A stretch of DNA of 64,000 bases from Prochlorococcus marinus str. MIT 9314 (GCF_000760035.1 NZ_JNAO01000010.1:1-64000); one strand, 5' to 3'; shown: positions 34,431-45,106, counted from the stretch's first letter. The notes: generated by a model from the letters alone, not told the origin. Numbers and translations: made by a program.

Positions 34431-34874
34431 CTATCTTTTACTTTTTATCTTGTAAATAAAGAAAACAATACTGCCGCAAATCAAAGCTAATAAAATACCT
34501 ACACAAGATGAACCTAAGAGTAATTTTACGGAAAAAATTCTACCTTGTTTCCATAAGTCATCAATAACTAAACTTTTTTCAAGAATTTTATTAGAAGGAT
34601 TATTTAAAAAAATCGAACCAACTTTATAGTTAAAATAATAAAGTGGAATATAAGTAAAAGGGTTGCTGATCCAGGTACCAATTGCAGCTAGAACAATATT
34701 TCCCTTAGCTATTTTCGCAAAAAATACTCCCATTAAAGTCTGAAAACCAAAAAAAGGAAAGCAACCACTAAATACCCCTATAGCTAAACCTTTAGCATTA
34801 AAGAAAGGACTTCCATTCTGACTCCTAAATAATGATAGAATTTTCTTACAGGTAATATCTCTTTTAAATCTCAT
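34431..34874 (-). CDS. DUF2062 membrane protein
   Basis: The 147-residue basic protein has the DUF2062 pattern: AKGLAIGVFSGCFPFFGFQT, then GTWISNPFTYIPLYYFNYKVG, and a C-terminal membrane helix (about 117-140). The family is small, membrane-bound and of unknown molecular function. It sits between rsh and mnmE but is transcribed in the opposite direction. Confidence 0.85.
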   Translation of the reverse strand: MRFKRDITCKKILSLFRSQNGSPFFNAKGLAIGVFSGCFPFFGFQTLMGVFFAKIAKGNIVLAAIGTWISNPFTYIPLYYFNYKVGSIFLNNPSNKILEKSLVIDDLWKQGRIFSVKLLLGSSCVGILLALICGSIVFFIYKIKSKR

Positions 34875-34940
34875 TCAGAAAGAAAATTTCAAAATTAAAT
34901 TCTTGATAATCTTACTTAATTATCCATAACAAAGCGAGAG

Positions 34941-36323
34941 ATGGATTCGATAGTTACTACAGAAGATACGATAGCCGCAATTGCTTCAGCTATAAGTATT
35001 GGGAAGGGAGGAGTTGCGATAATAAGAGTATCAGGGAAAGATGCAATAAATTCTTGCAAAAAGATTGTTCAAACTAAATCTACATATGCATGGGAATCAC
35101 ATAGGGTTTTTCGTGGTTTTATTCAGGAAAATAAACAAAATAAATTTATAGATGAGGTTTTAATTTTAGTGATGAAATCACCAAATAGCTTCACTGGAGA
35201 GGATGTTGTTGAACTTCATTGCCATGGCGGAATTATCATAGTAAATAAAGTTTTAAACATCTTATTATCTAGTAATTCTACAGTTAGACTTGCAAACCCA
35301 GGAGAATTTAGTCAAAGAGCTTTTCTTAATGGGAAAATAGACCTTACTCAAGCCGAGTCGATTAATCAATTAATTAATGCAAGCAATACCAGATCAGCAG
35401 AGTTAGCCTTTAGCGGGGTTCAAGGAGAAATAAAGAAAAAAATTGATGATATTAAAAATGACCTTATAAATCAACTTTGCGAAATAGAAGCGAGAGTTGA
35501 TTTTGAAGAAGACTTCACAGATTTTGATTACACCAAATATCTAAAAAACATTAAAAAAGTCAAAGAAAAAATAGAATTACTAATAGAAAATGCAAAAAGA
35601 AATTCATATATTCACAATGGAATATCCATTGCGCTTATAGGTAAAACAAATGTTGGTAAAAGCTCTTTATTAAATTTGCTTGCAAAAAAAGAGAAAGCAA
35701 TCGTAACTAATATTCCTGGAACAACTAGAGATGTTATTGAAGTTAATTTAACTATTAATGATATGCCAATGAAAATAATTGATACTGCTGGCATAAGAGA
35801 AACTCATGAACAAATTGAAAGTATTGGAATTAAAAAAAGTTTTGGGAAAATAAAAGAGTCAGATTTTATAATTTATATTTATAGTCTTGAAGAAGGATTT
35901 AATGAAGAAGACAAAAAAATAATACAAGAAATTCCCAAAGAAAAATTAATTACTATTTTGGGAAATAAAAAAGATTTAATTGATTGCAAAAATATTAATT
36001 CAAATGAATATAAAAACACAATTCTTATGAGTATTAAGAATAATGATGGAGAAAGATTATTAATAGACACAATCATAAAAAAATGCGGATTAAAACAAGT
36101 AGAAAATATCAATATATTTTTAAACGAAAGACATCTAAAAAATTTGTCTGCTTGCTTATCTAATTTAAATGACACTGATGAAATAATTGAAAATAAATTG
36201 CCATTTGATTTGTTATCAATTGAACTGAGAGATGGAATTCAAAACTTGTCTAAAATAACTGGTCAAGAATTAACAGAGGAACTTCTAGATAATATTTTTT
36301 CTAAGTTTTGTATTGGTAAATAA
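34941..36323 (+). CDS. mnmE: MnmE (TrmE) tRNA modification GTPase
   Basis: With MnmG, MnmE makes the cmnm5 group at wobble U34 of certain tRNAs. The 460-residue protein has the N-terminal dimerisation domain ([20 protein letters not shown], then [12 protein letters not shown]), a helical domain holding a G domain with P-loop GKTNVGKS (about 234-241) and DTAGIRE, and the terminal CIGK (457-460) whose cysteine is catalytic. Full length. Confidence 0.98.
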   Translation: MDSIVTTEDTIAAIASAISIGKGGVAIIRVSGKDAINSCKKIVQTKSTYAWESHRVFRGFIQENKQNKFIDEVLILVMKSPNSFTGEDVVELHCHGGIIIVNKVLNILLSSNSTVRLANPGEFSQRAFLNGKIDLTQAESINQLINASNTRSAELAFSGVQGEIKKKIDDIKNDLINQLCEIEARVDFEEDFTDFDYTKYLKNIKKVKEKIELLIENAKRNSYIHNGISIALIGKTNVGKSSLLNLLAKKEKAIVTNIPGTTRDVIEVNLTINDMPMKIIDTAGIRETHEQIESIGIKKSFGKIKESDFIIYIYSLEEGFNEEDKKIIQEIPKEKLITILGNKKDLIDCKNINSNEYKNTILMSIKNNDGERLLIDTIIKKCGLKQVENINIFLNERHLKNLSACLSNLNDTDEIIENKLPFDLLSIELRDGIQNLSKITGQELTEELLDNIFSKFCIGK

Positions 36324-36405
36324 ATTTGAGTTAAATTACATAGTGATATATAGTTGATTCTCTAACTTCAGTTTAATTTTTATTAATTAATTATTTTTTA
36401 GTTTA

Positions 36406-37272
36406 GTGGATTTAAATACTCCAATAATAAGTAAAATCATTGATAATTGGATCGATGAAGATATAGGTAGGGGAGATCTTACAAGTCCCTCTATTACAGA
36501 AGAGAATGGTAATGCATATTGGATTGCAAAAGAGGAGGGTATATTCTGTGGGGTTGAAATTATAAAAGAAATTTTTAGAAAAATTGATTTAAAAATCAGT
36601 CCAAAATTTAATATCTCTGATGGAGATAAATTTGTTAAAGATCAAAAACTCTTAGAAATATATGGACCTTCAAAAAGTTTACTCGCTAGTGAAAGGATCA
36701 GCTTAAATATAGCAATGCATTTATGTGGAATATCAACATATACAAAGAATATTACAGATAAATTAGAAGGCACAAATATAAAATTAGCAGATACTAGGAA
36801 AACGACTCCTGGCTTAAGAATATTTGAAAAATATGCATTCAAATGCGGAGGTGGGGTGAATCATAGAATGGGATTATACGATGCTGCTATGATCAAAGAA
36901 AATCATATTGCATGGACAGATAATCTTAAGAATGCAGTACAAAAAATTCGCCTAAATTCGCCTTTTACAACTCATATCATAATTGAAGCTGAGAATATCG
37001 AACAGGCAAAAGAAGCAGTATTAGCAGGGGCGGATAGTGTCTTATTAGATGAACTTAGTCCTGAAACAATCAAAAAAAGCGTTCAAGAATTAAGAGATTT
37101 ATCTATTAATAGCTTAAAAAAAGAAGTCAATAAAAATTTGATAATAGAAGTTTCTGGAATAAACCCTCAAGAAATTAGTAAATATCTAATAAAAGGTATT
37201 GATTTGATTTCAACAAGTTCTTCAATCACCAAAAGTCATTGGATTGATTTGAGTATGCGTTATATTAATTAA
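36406..37272 (+). CDS. nadC: Nicotinate-nucleotide pyrophosphorylase (carboxylating)
   Basis: NadC turns quinolinate and PRPP into nicotinate mononucleotide in NAD synthesis. The 288-residue protein has EDIGRGDLTSPSI, ERISLNIAMHLCGIST, the PRPP/quinolinate site ADTRKTTPGLRIFEKYA and GGGVNHRMGLYDAAMIKENH, and EVSGINPQEISKYL at the C-terminal barrel. The start GTG 36406 gives MDLNTPII. It is followed by argS after 27 bases. With nadK at the window edge it covers two NAD steps. Confidence 0.96.
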   Translation: MDLNTPIISKIIDNWIDEDIGRGDLTSPSITEENGNAYWIAKEEGIFCGVEIIKEIFRKIDLKISPKFNISDGDKFVKDQKLLEIYGPSKSLLASERISLNIAMHLCGISTYTKNITDKLEGTNIKLADTRKTTPGLRIFEKYAFKCGGGVNHRMGLYDAAMIKENHIAWTDNLKNAVQKIRLNSPFTTHIIIEAENIEQAKEAVLAGADSVLLDELSPETIKKSVQELRDLSINSLKKEVNKNLIIEVSGINPQEISKYLIKGIDLISTSSSITKSHWIDLSMRYIN

Positions 37273-37299
37273 TTATATAGATAAATAATTTAATAATTA

Positions 37300-39114
37300 A
37301 TGCTAATCATTTTTAAAGAATTAACAAAACAATTTGAACAATCTCTTTTAGATAGTCTTGAAAAAAATGATAAAAAAGGAGAATTCGAAATTCTTAGAAA
37401 AAATTTAATTACACAATCATCAAAAGAGGAATTTGGTGATTATCAATGTAATGTTTGTTTAAGTTTATCCAAAATATATAAAAAGAACCCAAGAGATATT
37501 TCTAATGATTTTATTAACCTTTTAAATAAAAATGAAAGCATAGCAAAATTATGTAAGAGTCTAGAAATAGCTGGACCTGGATTTATAAATATAAAATTAA
37601 AAGATGAAGTTCTAATAAATGAAATTAAGTCAAATATTCAATGCAATAGGGCTGGCATAACTTTAATTAGAAATGATTTAGATAGTAGTTTGTCTAATAA
37701 AGTTATTGTAGATTTTTCTAGTCCTAATATTGCTAAAGAAATGCATGTAGGGCATTTAAGATCAACAATAATAGGTGACTCAATATCTAGAATTTTCGAG
37801 TTAAGAGGTTATGAAGTATTAAGACTCAATCATGTTGGTGATTGGGGGACACAATTTGGCATGCTTATTACACAGCTCAAAGATTTATATTCAAATGATC
37901 TGGAAGAAATAGGAAAGATCAAGATAAGTGATTTAGTTGAATTTTATAAAGAATCAAAAAAAAGATTTGATAATGAATCTGAATTCCAAAAAAGATCTAG
38001 AGAGGAAGTAGTTAAGTTACAAAGTGGAGATATTAAATCGATTAAAGCTTGGAAATTATTATGTGATCAATCAAGGAAAGAATTTGATGAAATCTATAAA
38101 AATTTAAAAATAAAAATAGAAGAAAGAGGTGAATCTTTTTATAATCCCTTCTTAAAATCAGTTATTGATGATTTGAATTTAAAAAAAATATTAGTAGAAG
38201 ATCAAGGCGCAAAATGTGTATTTTTAGATGGGATGACTAATAAAGAAGGCAAACCTTTACCGCTAATTATTCAAAAAAAAGATGGAGGTTTTAATTATGC
38301 CACCACAGATCTTGCTGCTATAAGATATAGATTCAATAAACCTCCTAATGGCGATGATGCTTCAAGAATTATTTATGTAACTGATCATGGGCAAGCAAAT
38401 CATTTTGCTGGAGTTTTTCAAGTTGCAAAAAAAGCAAAATGGATCCCAGAAAATCGTCAAGTAGACCATGTCCCTTTTGGGTTAGTTCAAGGAATTGATG
38501 GCAAAAAACTTAAGACAAGAGAAGGTGAAACAATACGCCTAAAAGATTTATTAAATGAGGCAGTTAGAAGAGCAAAAGAAGATTTATTGAAAAGATTAAA
38601 AGATGAAGATCGTTATGAGACCGAAGAGTTTATAGCAAATACTTCAAGAATTATTGGATTAGGAGCTGTTAAGTATGCAGATTTAAGTCAAAATAGGATT
38701 ACCAATTATCAATTCAGTTTTGATAAAATGCTTTCCCTTAATGGTAATACTGCTCCTTATTTGTTATATACCCTTGTAAGAATTTTAGGAATTAAAAGAA
38801 AAAATGATTTCGTTTATGACTCTAAAGATTTTCAGTACGTAAATTATGAACATAAATCTGAGTGGAAACTTATCAGAAAATTACTTAAGTTCGATGAAGT
38901 CATAATTTCTATTGAAAAAGACTTAATGCCAAATAGATTATGCAATTATCTGTTCGAGCTATGTCAGACTTTTAATAGATTCTATGATCAAGTACCAATC
39001 CTCAAAGAAGAAAAATATATAAAAATTTCTAGGCTTAATTTATGTGACCTAACTGCAAAAACACTAAAATTAAGCTTAGAGCTTTTAGGAATTGAAACTT
39101 TAGAAAGAATGTAA
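37300..39114 (+). CDS. argS: Arginyl-tRNA synthetase
   Basis: The 604-residue class-I synthetase has the N-terminal Add domain, the HIGH-type motif HVGH (149-152, in [14 protein letters not shown]), the KMSKS-region equivalent [16 protein letters not shown], and a DALR-like anticodon domain at the C-terminus ([20 protein letters not shown]). Full length. Its last base is shared with the start of the next aminotransferase gene. Confidence 0.97.
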   Translation: MLIIFKELTKQFEQSLLDSLEKNDKKGEFEILRKNLITQSSKEEFGDYQCNVCLSLSKIYKKNPRDISNDFINLLNKNESIAKLCKSLEIAGPGFINIKLKDEVLINEIKSNIQCNRAGITLIRNDLDSSLSNKVIVDFSSPNIAKEMHVGHLRSTIIGDSISRIFELRGYEVLRLNHVGDWGTQFGMLITQLKDLYSNDLEEIGKIKISDLVEFYKESKKRFDNESEFQKRSREEVVKLQSGDIKSIKAWKLLCDQSRKEFDEIYKNLKIKIEERGESFYNPFLKSVIDDLNLKKILVEDQGAKCVFLDGMTNKEGKPLPLIIQKKDGGFNYATTDLAAIRYRFNKPPNGDDASRIIYVTDHGQANHFAGVFQVAKKAKWIPENRQVDHVPFGLVQGIDGKKLKTREGETIRLKDLLNEAVRRAKEDLLKRLKDEDRYETEEFIANTSRIIGLGAVKYADLSQNRITNYQFSFDKMLSLNGNTAPYLLYTLVRILGIKRKNDFVYDSKDFQYVNYEHKSEWKLIRKLLKFDEVIISIEKDLMPNRLCNYLFELCQTFNRFYDQVPILKEEKYIKISRLNLCDLTAKTLKLSLELLGIETLERM

Positions 39115-40223
39115 TGAATGATTTTGATCCATTAAATAATCTTTTCCCAAAACCAAGAGAAGAAATAATAAATATGCAGTCTTACTCTGCACCTTTAGAA
39201 AATAGAAGAAATTTACTCCGCTTAGACTTTAATGAAAATACTTTAGGTCCAAGTCCTAAAGTTTTAGAGGCATTACAAGCGATAAAATTAGATGAGATTT
39301 CAATTTATCCAGAATATAATTTTTTAAAGAAATTTTTATGCGATAAATATCTTGATTCAAGAAAATTTGGTAATGATGAAATCGGAATTTTCAATGGAGC
39401 AGATGCAGCAATAAATGCAATTTTCAATTGCTTTGGAGAAAAAGATCAAATATTTCTAACCACAAATCCAACTTTTGGTTACTATTCTCCTTGTGCAGAA
39501 ATCCGAGGAATGAAAAAAATAAGTTGTTCTTACATTGGAGAAAATTTTCTATTCCCCATCGAAGAATTTAGGGAAAAAATAATAAAGCATAATCCAAAGT
39601 TAATATTTATTTGCAATCCAAATAATCCAACAGGAACTGTTCTAAGCTCTCATGAAATAATTAATTTAGCCAATATCACTAACGATTCATTAATAGTTGT
39701 TGATGAACTATATGAAAAATTTAATGGAGATAGTCTTCTTGAATCGATAGATTTTGAAAAGAATAAAAATATACTAATAATCCAATCTCTTTCAAAAACT
39801 GCAGGTCTAGCTGGTTTAAGAATAGGTTTTACTTTTGGCAATAAAAGTTTAATTCAGTACATGAATAAAGTTACAGGACCATATGATGTAAACAGCTTTG
39901 CTATAACAGCTGCATTAGCAGCACTTAAAGACAAATCATATATTGATAATTATGTTTTAGAAGTAAAAAAGGCGAGGGAATGGATTTTAAATAAATTTAA
40001 ATCAACAAAAATCAGAACTCACTTTAGTGGAGGTAATTATTTCTTAATTTGGCCAAAAAAAGATCCTAAAATCTTAATACAACAGATGAGAGAAAAAGGT
40101 ATTCTTATTAGAAGTATGGAAAACAAAAAAGATATCGGTAATTCAATAAGGGTTAGTATTGGAACTAAAGAACAAATGATTTTTTTCTGGGATAATTACA
40201 AGATATTAGACTTAAAAAATTAA
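39114..40223 (+). CDS. hisC: Histidinol-phosphate aminotransferase-like enzyme
   Basis: The 369-residue PLP enzyme matches the HisC/class-II group: LRLDFNENTLGPSPKVLEAL, ICNPNNPTGTVLS, IVVDELY and the Schiff-base Lys228 in SLSKTAGLAGLRIGF, followed by VSIGTKEQM. HisC transaminates imidazole-acetol phosphate in histidine synthesis. Paralogues can act on aromatic amino acids, so substrate assignment is moderate. The start overlaps argS by one base. The 3' end overlaps the convergent MBL-fold gene by 4 bases. Confidence 0.82.
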   Translation: MNDFDPLNNLFPKPREEIINMQSYSAPLENRRNLLRLDFNENTLGPSPKVLEALQAIKLDEISIYPEYNFLKKFLCDKYLDSRKFGNDEIGIFNGADAAINAIFNCFGEKDQIFLTTNPTFGYYSPCAEIRGMKKISCSYIGENFLFPIEEFREKIIKHNPKLIFICNPNNPTGTVLSSHEIINLANITNDSLIVVDELYEKFNGDSLLESIDFEKNKNILIIQSLSKTAGLAGLRIGFTFGNKSLIQYMNKVTGPYDVNSFAITAALAALKDKSYIDNYVLEVKKAREWILNKFKSTKIRTHFSGGNYFLIWPKKDPKILIQQMREKGILIRSMENKKDIGNSIRVSIGTKEQMIFFWDNYKILDLKN

Positions 40224-40945
40224 TTACTGAAAATATAAATTGTATTTTGATCTATTTTTTTAGGTTTTATTTGGAAATCTTTTCCAACATACTTTACTTT
40301 AAAATCTTTCATATTTTCAATAAATAAATCAGCATTTGAGAAGTCACATTCTTTATTAATTTTTTTGCCGCGTTCAAAGTGAACAGGAATAACTACATTA
40401 GGTTTTAGAAGCTTAACTATTCTTGAAGCCTCTTGTCCGTCATAAGATTTTATTCCTCCTCCGATTGAAATAAACAATATATCTGGATTAGACAAAATAA
40501 TTTGACTATTTATATCAATATCACCAGCAGCTCCTCCCATATGAACAATTTTAAGATCATTCTGCTCCCAACTCCAAACAGTTGCCATCCCAAATCTTCT
40601 TCCATCTAATCTGTCATGTGGTAAAGAAATTCCATTTAATAAAATATCCTCAAATTGATAGATTCCTGGCTCTACAAACATTAATTGATCATTAGGATTA
40701 TATCCTTCATCTGGAAGCCTAGAACTAGCCAAAATAAAATCTACGTTGACTTCTTTTGGCTCCTTTAAATTACTTGCACAACCTATTGCTTTAAAGGGAT
40801 TTATAAGAATAGATTTATCTGCACTAGTAATTAAAAAACTACTATGTCCCAAACTTTTTATTCCTAAATTCCTTGCCAATAATGAGGTAGGTAAAAAAGA
40901 GCTAACTAATATCAAAAATAAAAAGTTTTTAATTTGAGAAATCAT
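40220..40945 (-). CDS. Exported metallo-beta-lactamase-fold protein with lost metal motif
   Basis: The 241-residue protein starts with a signal-like hydrophobic segment (6-23, KNFLFLILVSSFLPTSLL-ARN). It then follows the UlaG/UPF0173-like MBL pattern: LGHSSFLI (His34), SILINPF, HMGG (His135), IGGGIKSYDGQEA and IPVHFERG (His189). The central HxHxDH metal motif that should follow VDFIL is replaced by ASSRLPDE (about 73-80), where only an Asp remains. It is therefore likely not a normal zinc hydrolase. A binding or altered-metal role is inferred. It sits in the hisC-trpG interval. Confidence 0.8.
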   Translation of the reverse strand: MISQIKNFLFLILVSSFLPTSLLARNLGIKSLGHSSFLITSADKSILINPFKAIGCASNLKEPKEVNVDFILASSRLPDEGYNPNDQLMFVEPGIYQFEDILLNGISLPHDRLDGRRFGMATVWSWEQNDLKIVHMGGAAGDIDINSQIILSNPDILFISIGGGIKSYDGQEASRIVKLLKPNVVIPVHFERGKKINKECDFSNADLFIENMKDFKVKYVGKDFQIKPKKIDQNTIYIFSN

Positions 40946-40965
40946 AATATTTATTTTTTTTTATT

Positions 40966-41562
40966 TTACTTTTGTTCAGCCATTTTTAGAAAATTACTAA
41001 TTAATTTATGACCAAATTGCGTCAACACACTTTCAGGATGGAACTGTACGCCATGTAAATGTTTATATTCTTTATGAGATATAGCCATAATTGTTGAGTC
41101 CTCTAAAGTCGCAGTTATGTCGAAACAAGATGGTAAGGAACTTGGATCAACAATAAGACTATGATATCTAGTAGCCACAAATGGAGTCTCGATATCTTTA
41201 AACAATCCTTTTTGATTATGAAATATTTTGGATGTCTTACCATGCATAAGTTCTTTCCCAACTATAACCTTACCTCCAAAAGCTTGGGCCAAAGCTTGAT
41301 GACCTAAACAAACTCCCAATGTCGGAATATTTTTAGATAATTTTTTTAGAATTGGCAGACAAATTCCAGATTGATCTGGATTGCCTGGACCTGGAGATAA
41401 TAAGATGCCACTAGGATTTAGTTTGATAATTTCTTCTAAAGTAATTTCATCATTTCTTTTAACTATTAATTCTTTAGTTATTTCATGCTCAACTGAAAGT
41501 TCTCCTAAATATTGAACAAGGTTATAAGTAAAACTATCGTAATTATCAATGACTAGAAACAT
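40966..41562 (-). CDS. trpG: Anthranilate synthase component II / PabA glutaminase
   Basis: The 198-residue class-I glutamine amidotransferase has FLVIDNYDSFTYNLVQYLGE, the oxyanion region LLSPGPGNPDQSG, the nucleophile in GVCLGHQALAQAFGG, and the His-Glu pair in GVQFHPESVLTQFG. It supplies ammonia for anthranilate or aminodeoxychorismate. The two roles are often shared. It is followed (minus strand) by the MBL-fold gene and preceded by dgkA after 12 bases. Confidence 0.93.
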   Translation of the reverse strand: MFLVIDNYDSFTYNLVQYLGELSVEHEITKELIVKRNDEITLEEIIKLNPSGILLSPGPGNPDQSGICLPILKKLSKNIPTLGVCLGHQALAQAFGGKVIVGKELMHGKTSKIFHNQKGLFKDIETPFVATRYHSLIVDPSSLPSCFDITATLEDSTIMAISHKEYKHLHGVQFHPESVLTQFGHKLISNFLKMAEQK

Positions 41563-41574
41563 ATTTATATTGAT

Positions 41575-41985
41575 TTAAAATAACAACTTTATTTTAGGAA
41601 CAAAGATATATACAGCAATAATAACAGAATTAATGGAAGCTAATAATACTGCTCCAGCAGAAGTATCTTTTGTAATTTTAGCCAAAATACTAAATTCTTT
41701 TTTAACTACTAAATCAACGATTGATTCAATAGATGTGTTCAATATTTCTAATATTAAAACAGACATTATTGTTGCAATCAAAATAACATAATTACTTAGA
41801 CTAATTTTGAGTAAAAAACCAATTATTAAACTTGTAACTGCCAAAATTAATTGAATTTTAAAATTTCTTGAAGTTTTTAATACATAACTAATACCACTGA
41901 AAGCATACTTAAAACTTATAAATACATTACTAGAAGTTTTGTATGATTCTTTTCTATTTTGTAAATAGTTTATTTTTTTTTTCAT
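41575..41985 (-). CDS. dgkA: Diacylglycerol kinase-type membrane protein (DgkA family)
   Basis: The 136-residue protein has three hydrophobic helices and the family motif LEILNTSIESIVDLVVKKEF, followed by KDTSAGAVLLASINSVIIAV. The N-terminal SYVLKTSRNFKIQL corresponds to the surface helix. In Gram-positive relatives the enzyme phosphorylates undecaprenol. In cyanobacteria the lipid substrate is not certain. It lies 6 bases after ybeY on the same strand. Confidence 0.92.
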   Translation of the reverse strand: MKKKINYLQNRKESYKTSSNVFISFKYAFSGISYVLKTSRNFKIQLILAVTSLIIGFLLKISLSNYVILIATIMSVLILEILNTSIESIVDLVVKKEFSILAKITKDTSAGAVLLASINSVIIAVYIFVPKIKLLF

Positions 41986-41991
41986 TGATTT

Positions 41992-42531
41992 TTAATCTAA
42001 TCTAGTAATTAAATATTCTTGGAAATTTAACATATTTTCTAAATCATGCTCATTATTATGTTCCCACCCCAAAAGATGTAAAAATCCATGACTAGCCAAC
42101 CAGATCATTTCTCTATAGATTGAATGTTTATATTCATAAGATTGTTCAAGTGCCATCTCTAATGATATAAATATATCTCCCAACTCTATATGATCTAAAT
42201 TATTTAGAGATTCATCAGAAATAATTGGAAAAGATAGAACATCAGTTGGACCATTTTTTTGCATCCATTTCTTATTCAAAGAAGCAATTTCTTGATTAGA
42301 TATTATCTCTAGGCCTAATGAAAAAGATTTTTTATCAAAAATATAATTTGGTAATTCATAATCCTTTTTTTTTAATATTATATTTATCCAAGATGAAAAA
42401 ACTCTCTCCCAAAAAATAGATTCAAAAATAAGCTTACTTTTAGCATCTTTTAACTTATTTGAAAATTGAGAAAAATCATTAAATTGAAAAACCAAATCTA
42501 AATTTATTTCAGAAATAATTTTTTCTGTCAT
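41992..42531 (-). CDS. ybeY: YbeY endoribonuclease
   Basis: The 179-residue protein carries the zinc motif [11 protein letters not shown] (three His, H3xH5xH type, about 150-160) and the upstream [10 protein letters not shown] strand signature. YbeY acts in 16S rRNA 3' end maturation and ribosome quality control. There is a longer N-terminal stretch (about 1-55) than in E. coli. It is in a compact minus-strand operon with the DUF3285 gene, dgkA and trpG. Confidence 0.93.
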   Translation of the reverse strand: MTEKIISEINLDLVFQFNDFSQFSNKLKDAKSKLIFESIFWERVFSSWINIILKKKDYELPNYIFDKKSFSLGLEIISNQEIASLNKKWMQKNGPTDVLSFPIISDESLNNLDHIELGDIFISLEMALEQSYEYKHSIYREMIWLASHGFLHLLGWEHNNEHDLENMLNFQEYLITRLD

Positions 42532-42537
42532 AGATTC

Positions 42538-42720
42538 TTACACAGGAATATTGGGCTTACCTATTGTGGCTACAAGTATTAATATCCCAATTAAAACTAG
42601 AAAGGTTATTGAAAAATGAGAAATACTTTTTGAACCCTTCCTTACCATATTTCTCATAGCAAGCTTTATAAAGCTTGGAGGAGCAACTTTTTTTTCTATA
42701 TTTTCGTTTTTATTTTTCAT
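42538..42720 (-). CDS. DUF3285 small membrane protein
   Basis: The 60-residue protein has a basic N-terminal part (KLAMRNMVRKGSKSISHFSI) and one membrane helix (about 36-54, SITFLVLIGILILVATIG). It fits the cyanobacterial DUF3285 family, of unknown function. It lies 3 bases downstream of prfB and 6 bases upstream of ybeY, so it is co-transcribed. Confidence 0.8.
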   Translation of the reverse strand: MKNKNENIEKKVAPPSFIKLAMRNMVRKGSKSISHFSITFLVLIGILILVATIGKPNIPV

Positions 42721-42723
42721 TAG

Positions 42724-43846
42724 TTATTCAATAGATTCGTTAGAAGAAATATTCATGCGTAATAATTCATGAATAAATGGTTCAAGTCCACCATCTAAAA
42801 CACTATCTAAGTCATTAGTCTCCTTCATAGTCCTGAGATCTTTTACCATTTGATAGGGATGGAAAACATAATTTCTTATTTGATTGCCCCATGCAGCTTC
42901 CACAATATCACCTTTAATATCAGCAACTTCTGCAGCTCGTTGTTCTTTAGCAATCACTAGTAGTTTAGACTTAAGAAGTAACATACCTTTTTCTTTATTT
43001 TGTAATTGAGATCTTTCTTGGGTACATCTTACTGAAATCCCTGAAGGCAAATGAACAATTCTCACCGCTGTTTCTACTTTATTAACATTTTGTCCTCCAG
43101 CACCACCTGATCTACTTGTTGTAATTTCTAAATCTTTTTCAGGTATATCAAGTGAAATATTGTCATCTAATTTTGGCATAACCTCAACCCCAGCAAAGCT
43201 GGTTTGTCTTTTACCATTAGCATTGAAAGGCGAAATTCTTACTAATCTATGAGTTCCTTTTTCATGTTGTAGATATCCGTATGCATATTTTCCATCAATT
43301 TCAAACGTTACACTTTTAATACCTGCTTCTTCTCCTTGAGATAATTCATTAATGACAAGGCTCATTTGATTATTATCGGCCCATCTTGAATACATTCTCA
43401 ATAAGATCTCGACCCAATCCTGCGCATCTGTTCCACCCGCACCTGCATTAATAGAAACTACTGCTCCTTCCTTATCGTATTCACCACATAACAATCTTTC
43501 AAATTCCCATTTATCTAAATTCTCTCTTAATTTCTTTAGGCCCTGCTTGGATTCCAAAATCATTTCCTCTTCTGGTTCTAAAGAATAAAGCTCAAGAGAG
43601 GCATTAGCATCAGAAATAAAAGTTTTCCATTTATCCAACAATTCGAGTTGAGCCTTAACATCATCAAGGATTAACATTAGTTTTTTCGCTTCTTCTTGAT
43701 TCTCCCAAAATTCAGGCTGAGCAGAAATTTGCTCTAACTCACTCCTTTTCGCTTTTAATCTTGGAACGTCAAAGACAATCCTGAGCATTACCCAGGCGCT
43801 CTGTGAGTTCCGAAAGATCTTTTTTGAAATCTGTAATATCTATCAA
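42724..43846 (-). CDS. prfB: Peptide chain release factor 2, encoded across a +1 frameshift
   Basis: The main frame encodes 348 residues of RF2 (after the shift), with the SPF anticodon-like tripeptide in [11 protein letters not shown] and the GGQ in [12 protein letters not shown]. The upstream 25 codons are in another frame from TTG 43846 (reads [19 protein letters not shown], then NAQDCL), ending CTT TGA C at 43774-43768. Skipping the T at 43771 fuses Leu to Asp-Val-Pro-Arg, giving a normal 373-residue RF2. The ATG at 43788 in the main frame would delete the conserved N-terminal helix. RF2 thereby regulates its own synthesis by sensing slow UGA termination. Confidence 0.92.
43768..43774 (-). 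promoter_or_regulatory. Programmed +1 frameshift site of prfB
   Basis: On the minus strand CTTTGAC gives the slippery Leu codon CTT followed by in-frame TGA and the shifted GAC. AGGA lies a few bases upstream of CTT, where the E. coli site has its stimulatory Shine-Dalgarno-like sequence. The layout matches the well-known RF2 autoregulatory frameshift. Confidence 0.88.
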
Positions 43847-43922
43847 AATAGAATTTAATCGTTATTTATAATCTAACAGGCACTTTTGTTTAATAGTATA
43901 AACTAAGTATTATTTTAAAAAA

Positions 43923-44177
43923 ATGTCCAAAGTTGAAATTTATACTTGGCAATATTGCCCATTCTGTATTCGAGCAAAATCCCTACTCAAGAAAAAAAAT
44001 ATAAATTTTACAGAATATAAGATTGACGGTGATGAAGATGCCAGAGCAATTATGACTGAAAGAGCTGATGGTAGAAGAACATTACCACAAATATTTATAG
44101 ATAATGAGGGTATTGGAGGCTGCGACGATCTCTACACATTAGAAAATGAAAATAAATTAGACGCATTATTAGGCTAG
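43923..44177 (+). CDS. grxC: Glutaredoxin (dithiol, GrxC type)
   Basis: The 84-residue thioredoxin-fold protein has the dithiol active site CPFC (Cys12-Cys15 in [13 protein letters not shown]), the cis-Pro in [15 protein letters not shown] and the glutathione-contact [10 protein letters not shown]. It reduces mixed disulfides with glutathione, made by the enzyme of the gene 5 bases downstream (gshB). The two form a small operon. Confidence 0.96.
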   Translation: MSKVEIYTWQYCPFCIRAKSLLKKKNINFTEYKIDGDEDARAIMTERADGRRTLPQIFIDNEGIGGCDDLYTLENENKLDALLG

Positions 44178-44182
44178 ATCTT

Positions 44183-45106
44183 ATGAAATTTCTATTCGTA
44201 ATAGATCCGATAAAAAATATAAACCCCTTAAAAGATTCATCTGCTGCTTTAATGCAAGCATCATCCAAAAAAAATATTGAAATCTGGAGTTGTACTCCTC
44301 AAGACCTTGAAGCTAGAGGTGATGAAGTATGGGCTTCTTCCGTAAAAGTTGAAGTCAATCCGTGGATTTCTTTAAAAGAGAATGATTGCATCCCTCTCGC
44401 CGAATTTAATTGCATTTGGATGAGAAAAGATCCCCCTGTAAATGAGGCTTATTTGTATGCAACACATCTTTTAGAAGTTGCCGAAAGAAAAGGAGTAAAG
44501 GTAGTTAACAAACCTTCATCATTAAGAGCATGGAATGAAAAGTTAGGTGCTCTGAGATACAGCCACTTAATGGCACCTACAATAGTTGCGAGTAAGGTAA
44601 AAGATCTTATTAATTTTGCAAATATAAATAATGAAGTAGTAATAAAACCTCTTGGAGGAAAAGGTGGTCAAGGTGTTATAAGGATAAATAAAAATTCTCC
44701 AGGAATTAAATCAATTATTGAATTAATCACTTCCCAAGAAGAATTACCCGTTATGATGCAAAAATTTATTCCTGAAGTCATAGATGGTGATAAAAGAATA
44801 ATTATCGTAAATGGTGAAGCAATTGGATCTATAAATAGGATTCCTCAAGGAGGCGATTTTAGGAGTAACTTAGCGATGGGAGGAAAAGCTGAACCAACAT
44901 TATTAACAGAAAAAGAAAAAAGTATCTGCTCAGAATTATCTCAACACTTCAAAGATGAAGGTTTATTTTTTGTAGGTATTGATGTAATAAATGGAATGCT
45001 GAGCGAGATTAATGTTACCAGTCCAACAGGTTTAAGAGAAATAGAAAATTTATCCAATAAGAATGTTTCAGTGGAAGTAATTGAAAAATTAGTAGAAATT
45101 ATTTAG
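44183..45106 (+). CDS. gshB: Glutathione synthetase
   Basis: The 307-residue ATP-grasp enzyme joins gamma-glutamylcysteine and glycine. It has [18 protein letters not shown] at the N-terminus, [20 protein letters not shown], the glycine-rich ATP loop [14 protein letters not shown], and the ligand region [19 protein letters not shown], then [20 protein letters not shown]. Full length. It converges on menF with a 4-base overlap. Confidence 0.97.
   Translation: MKFLFVIDPIKNINPLKDSSAALMQASSKKNIEIWSCTPQDLEARGDEVWASSVKVEVNPWISLKENDCIPLAEFNCIWMRKDPPVNEAYLYATHLLEVAERKGVKVVNKPSSLRAWNEKLGALRYSHLMAPTIVASKVKDLINFANINNEVVIKPLGGKGGQGVIRINKNSPGIKSIIELITSQEELPVMMQKFIPEVIDGDKRIIIVNGEAIGSINRIPQGGDFRSNLAMGGKAEPTLLTEKEKSICSELSQHFKDEGLFFVGIDVINGMLSEINVTSPTGLREIENLSNKNVSVEVIEKLVEII

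Noticed and set aside
43786-43788. ATG 43788 as the prfB start
   Set aside because: It would omit the conserved RF2 N-terminal helix, and the upstream frame with CTT TGA C explains the gene better.
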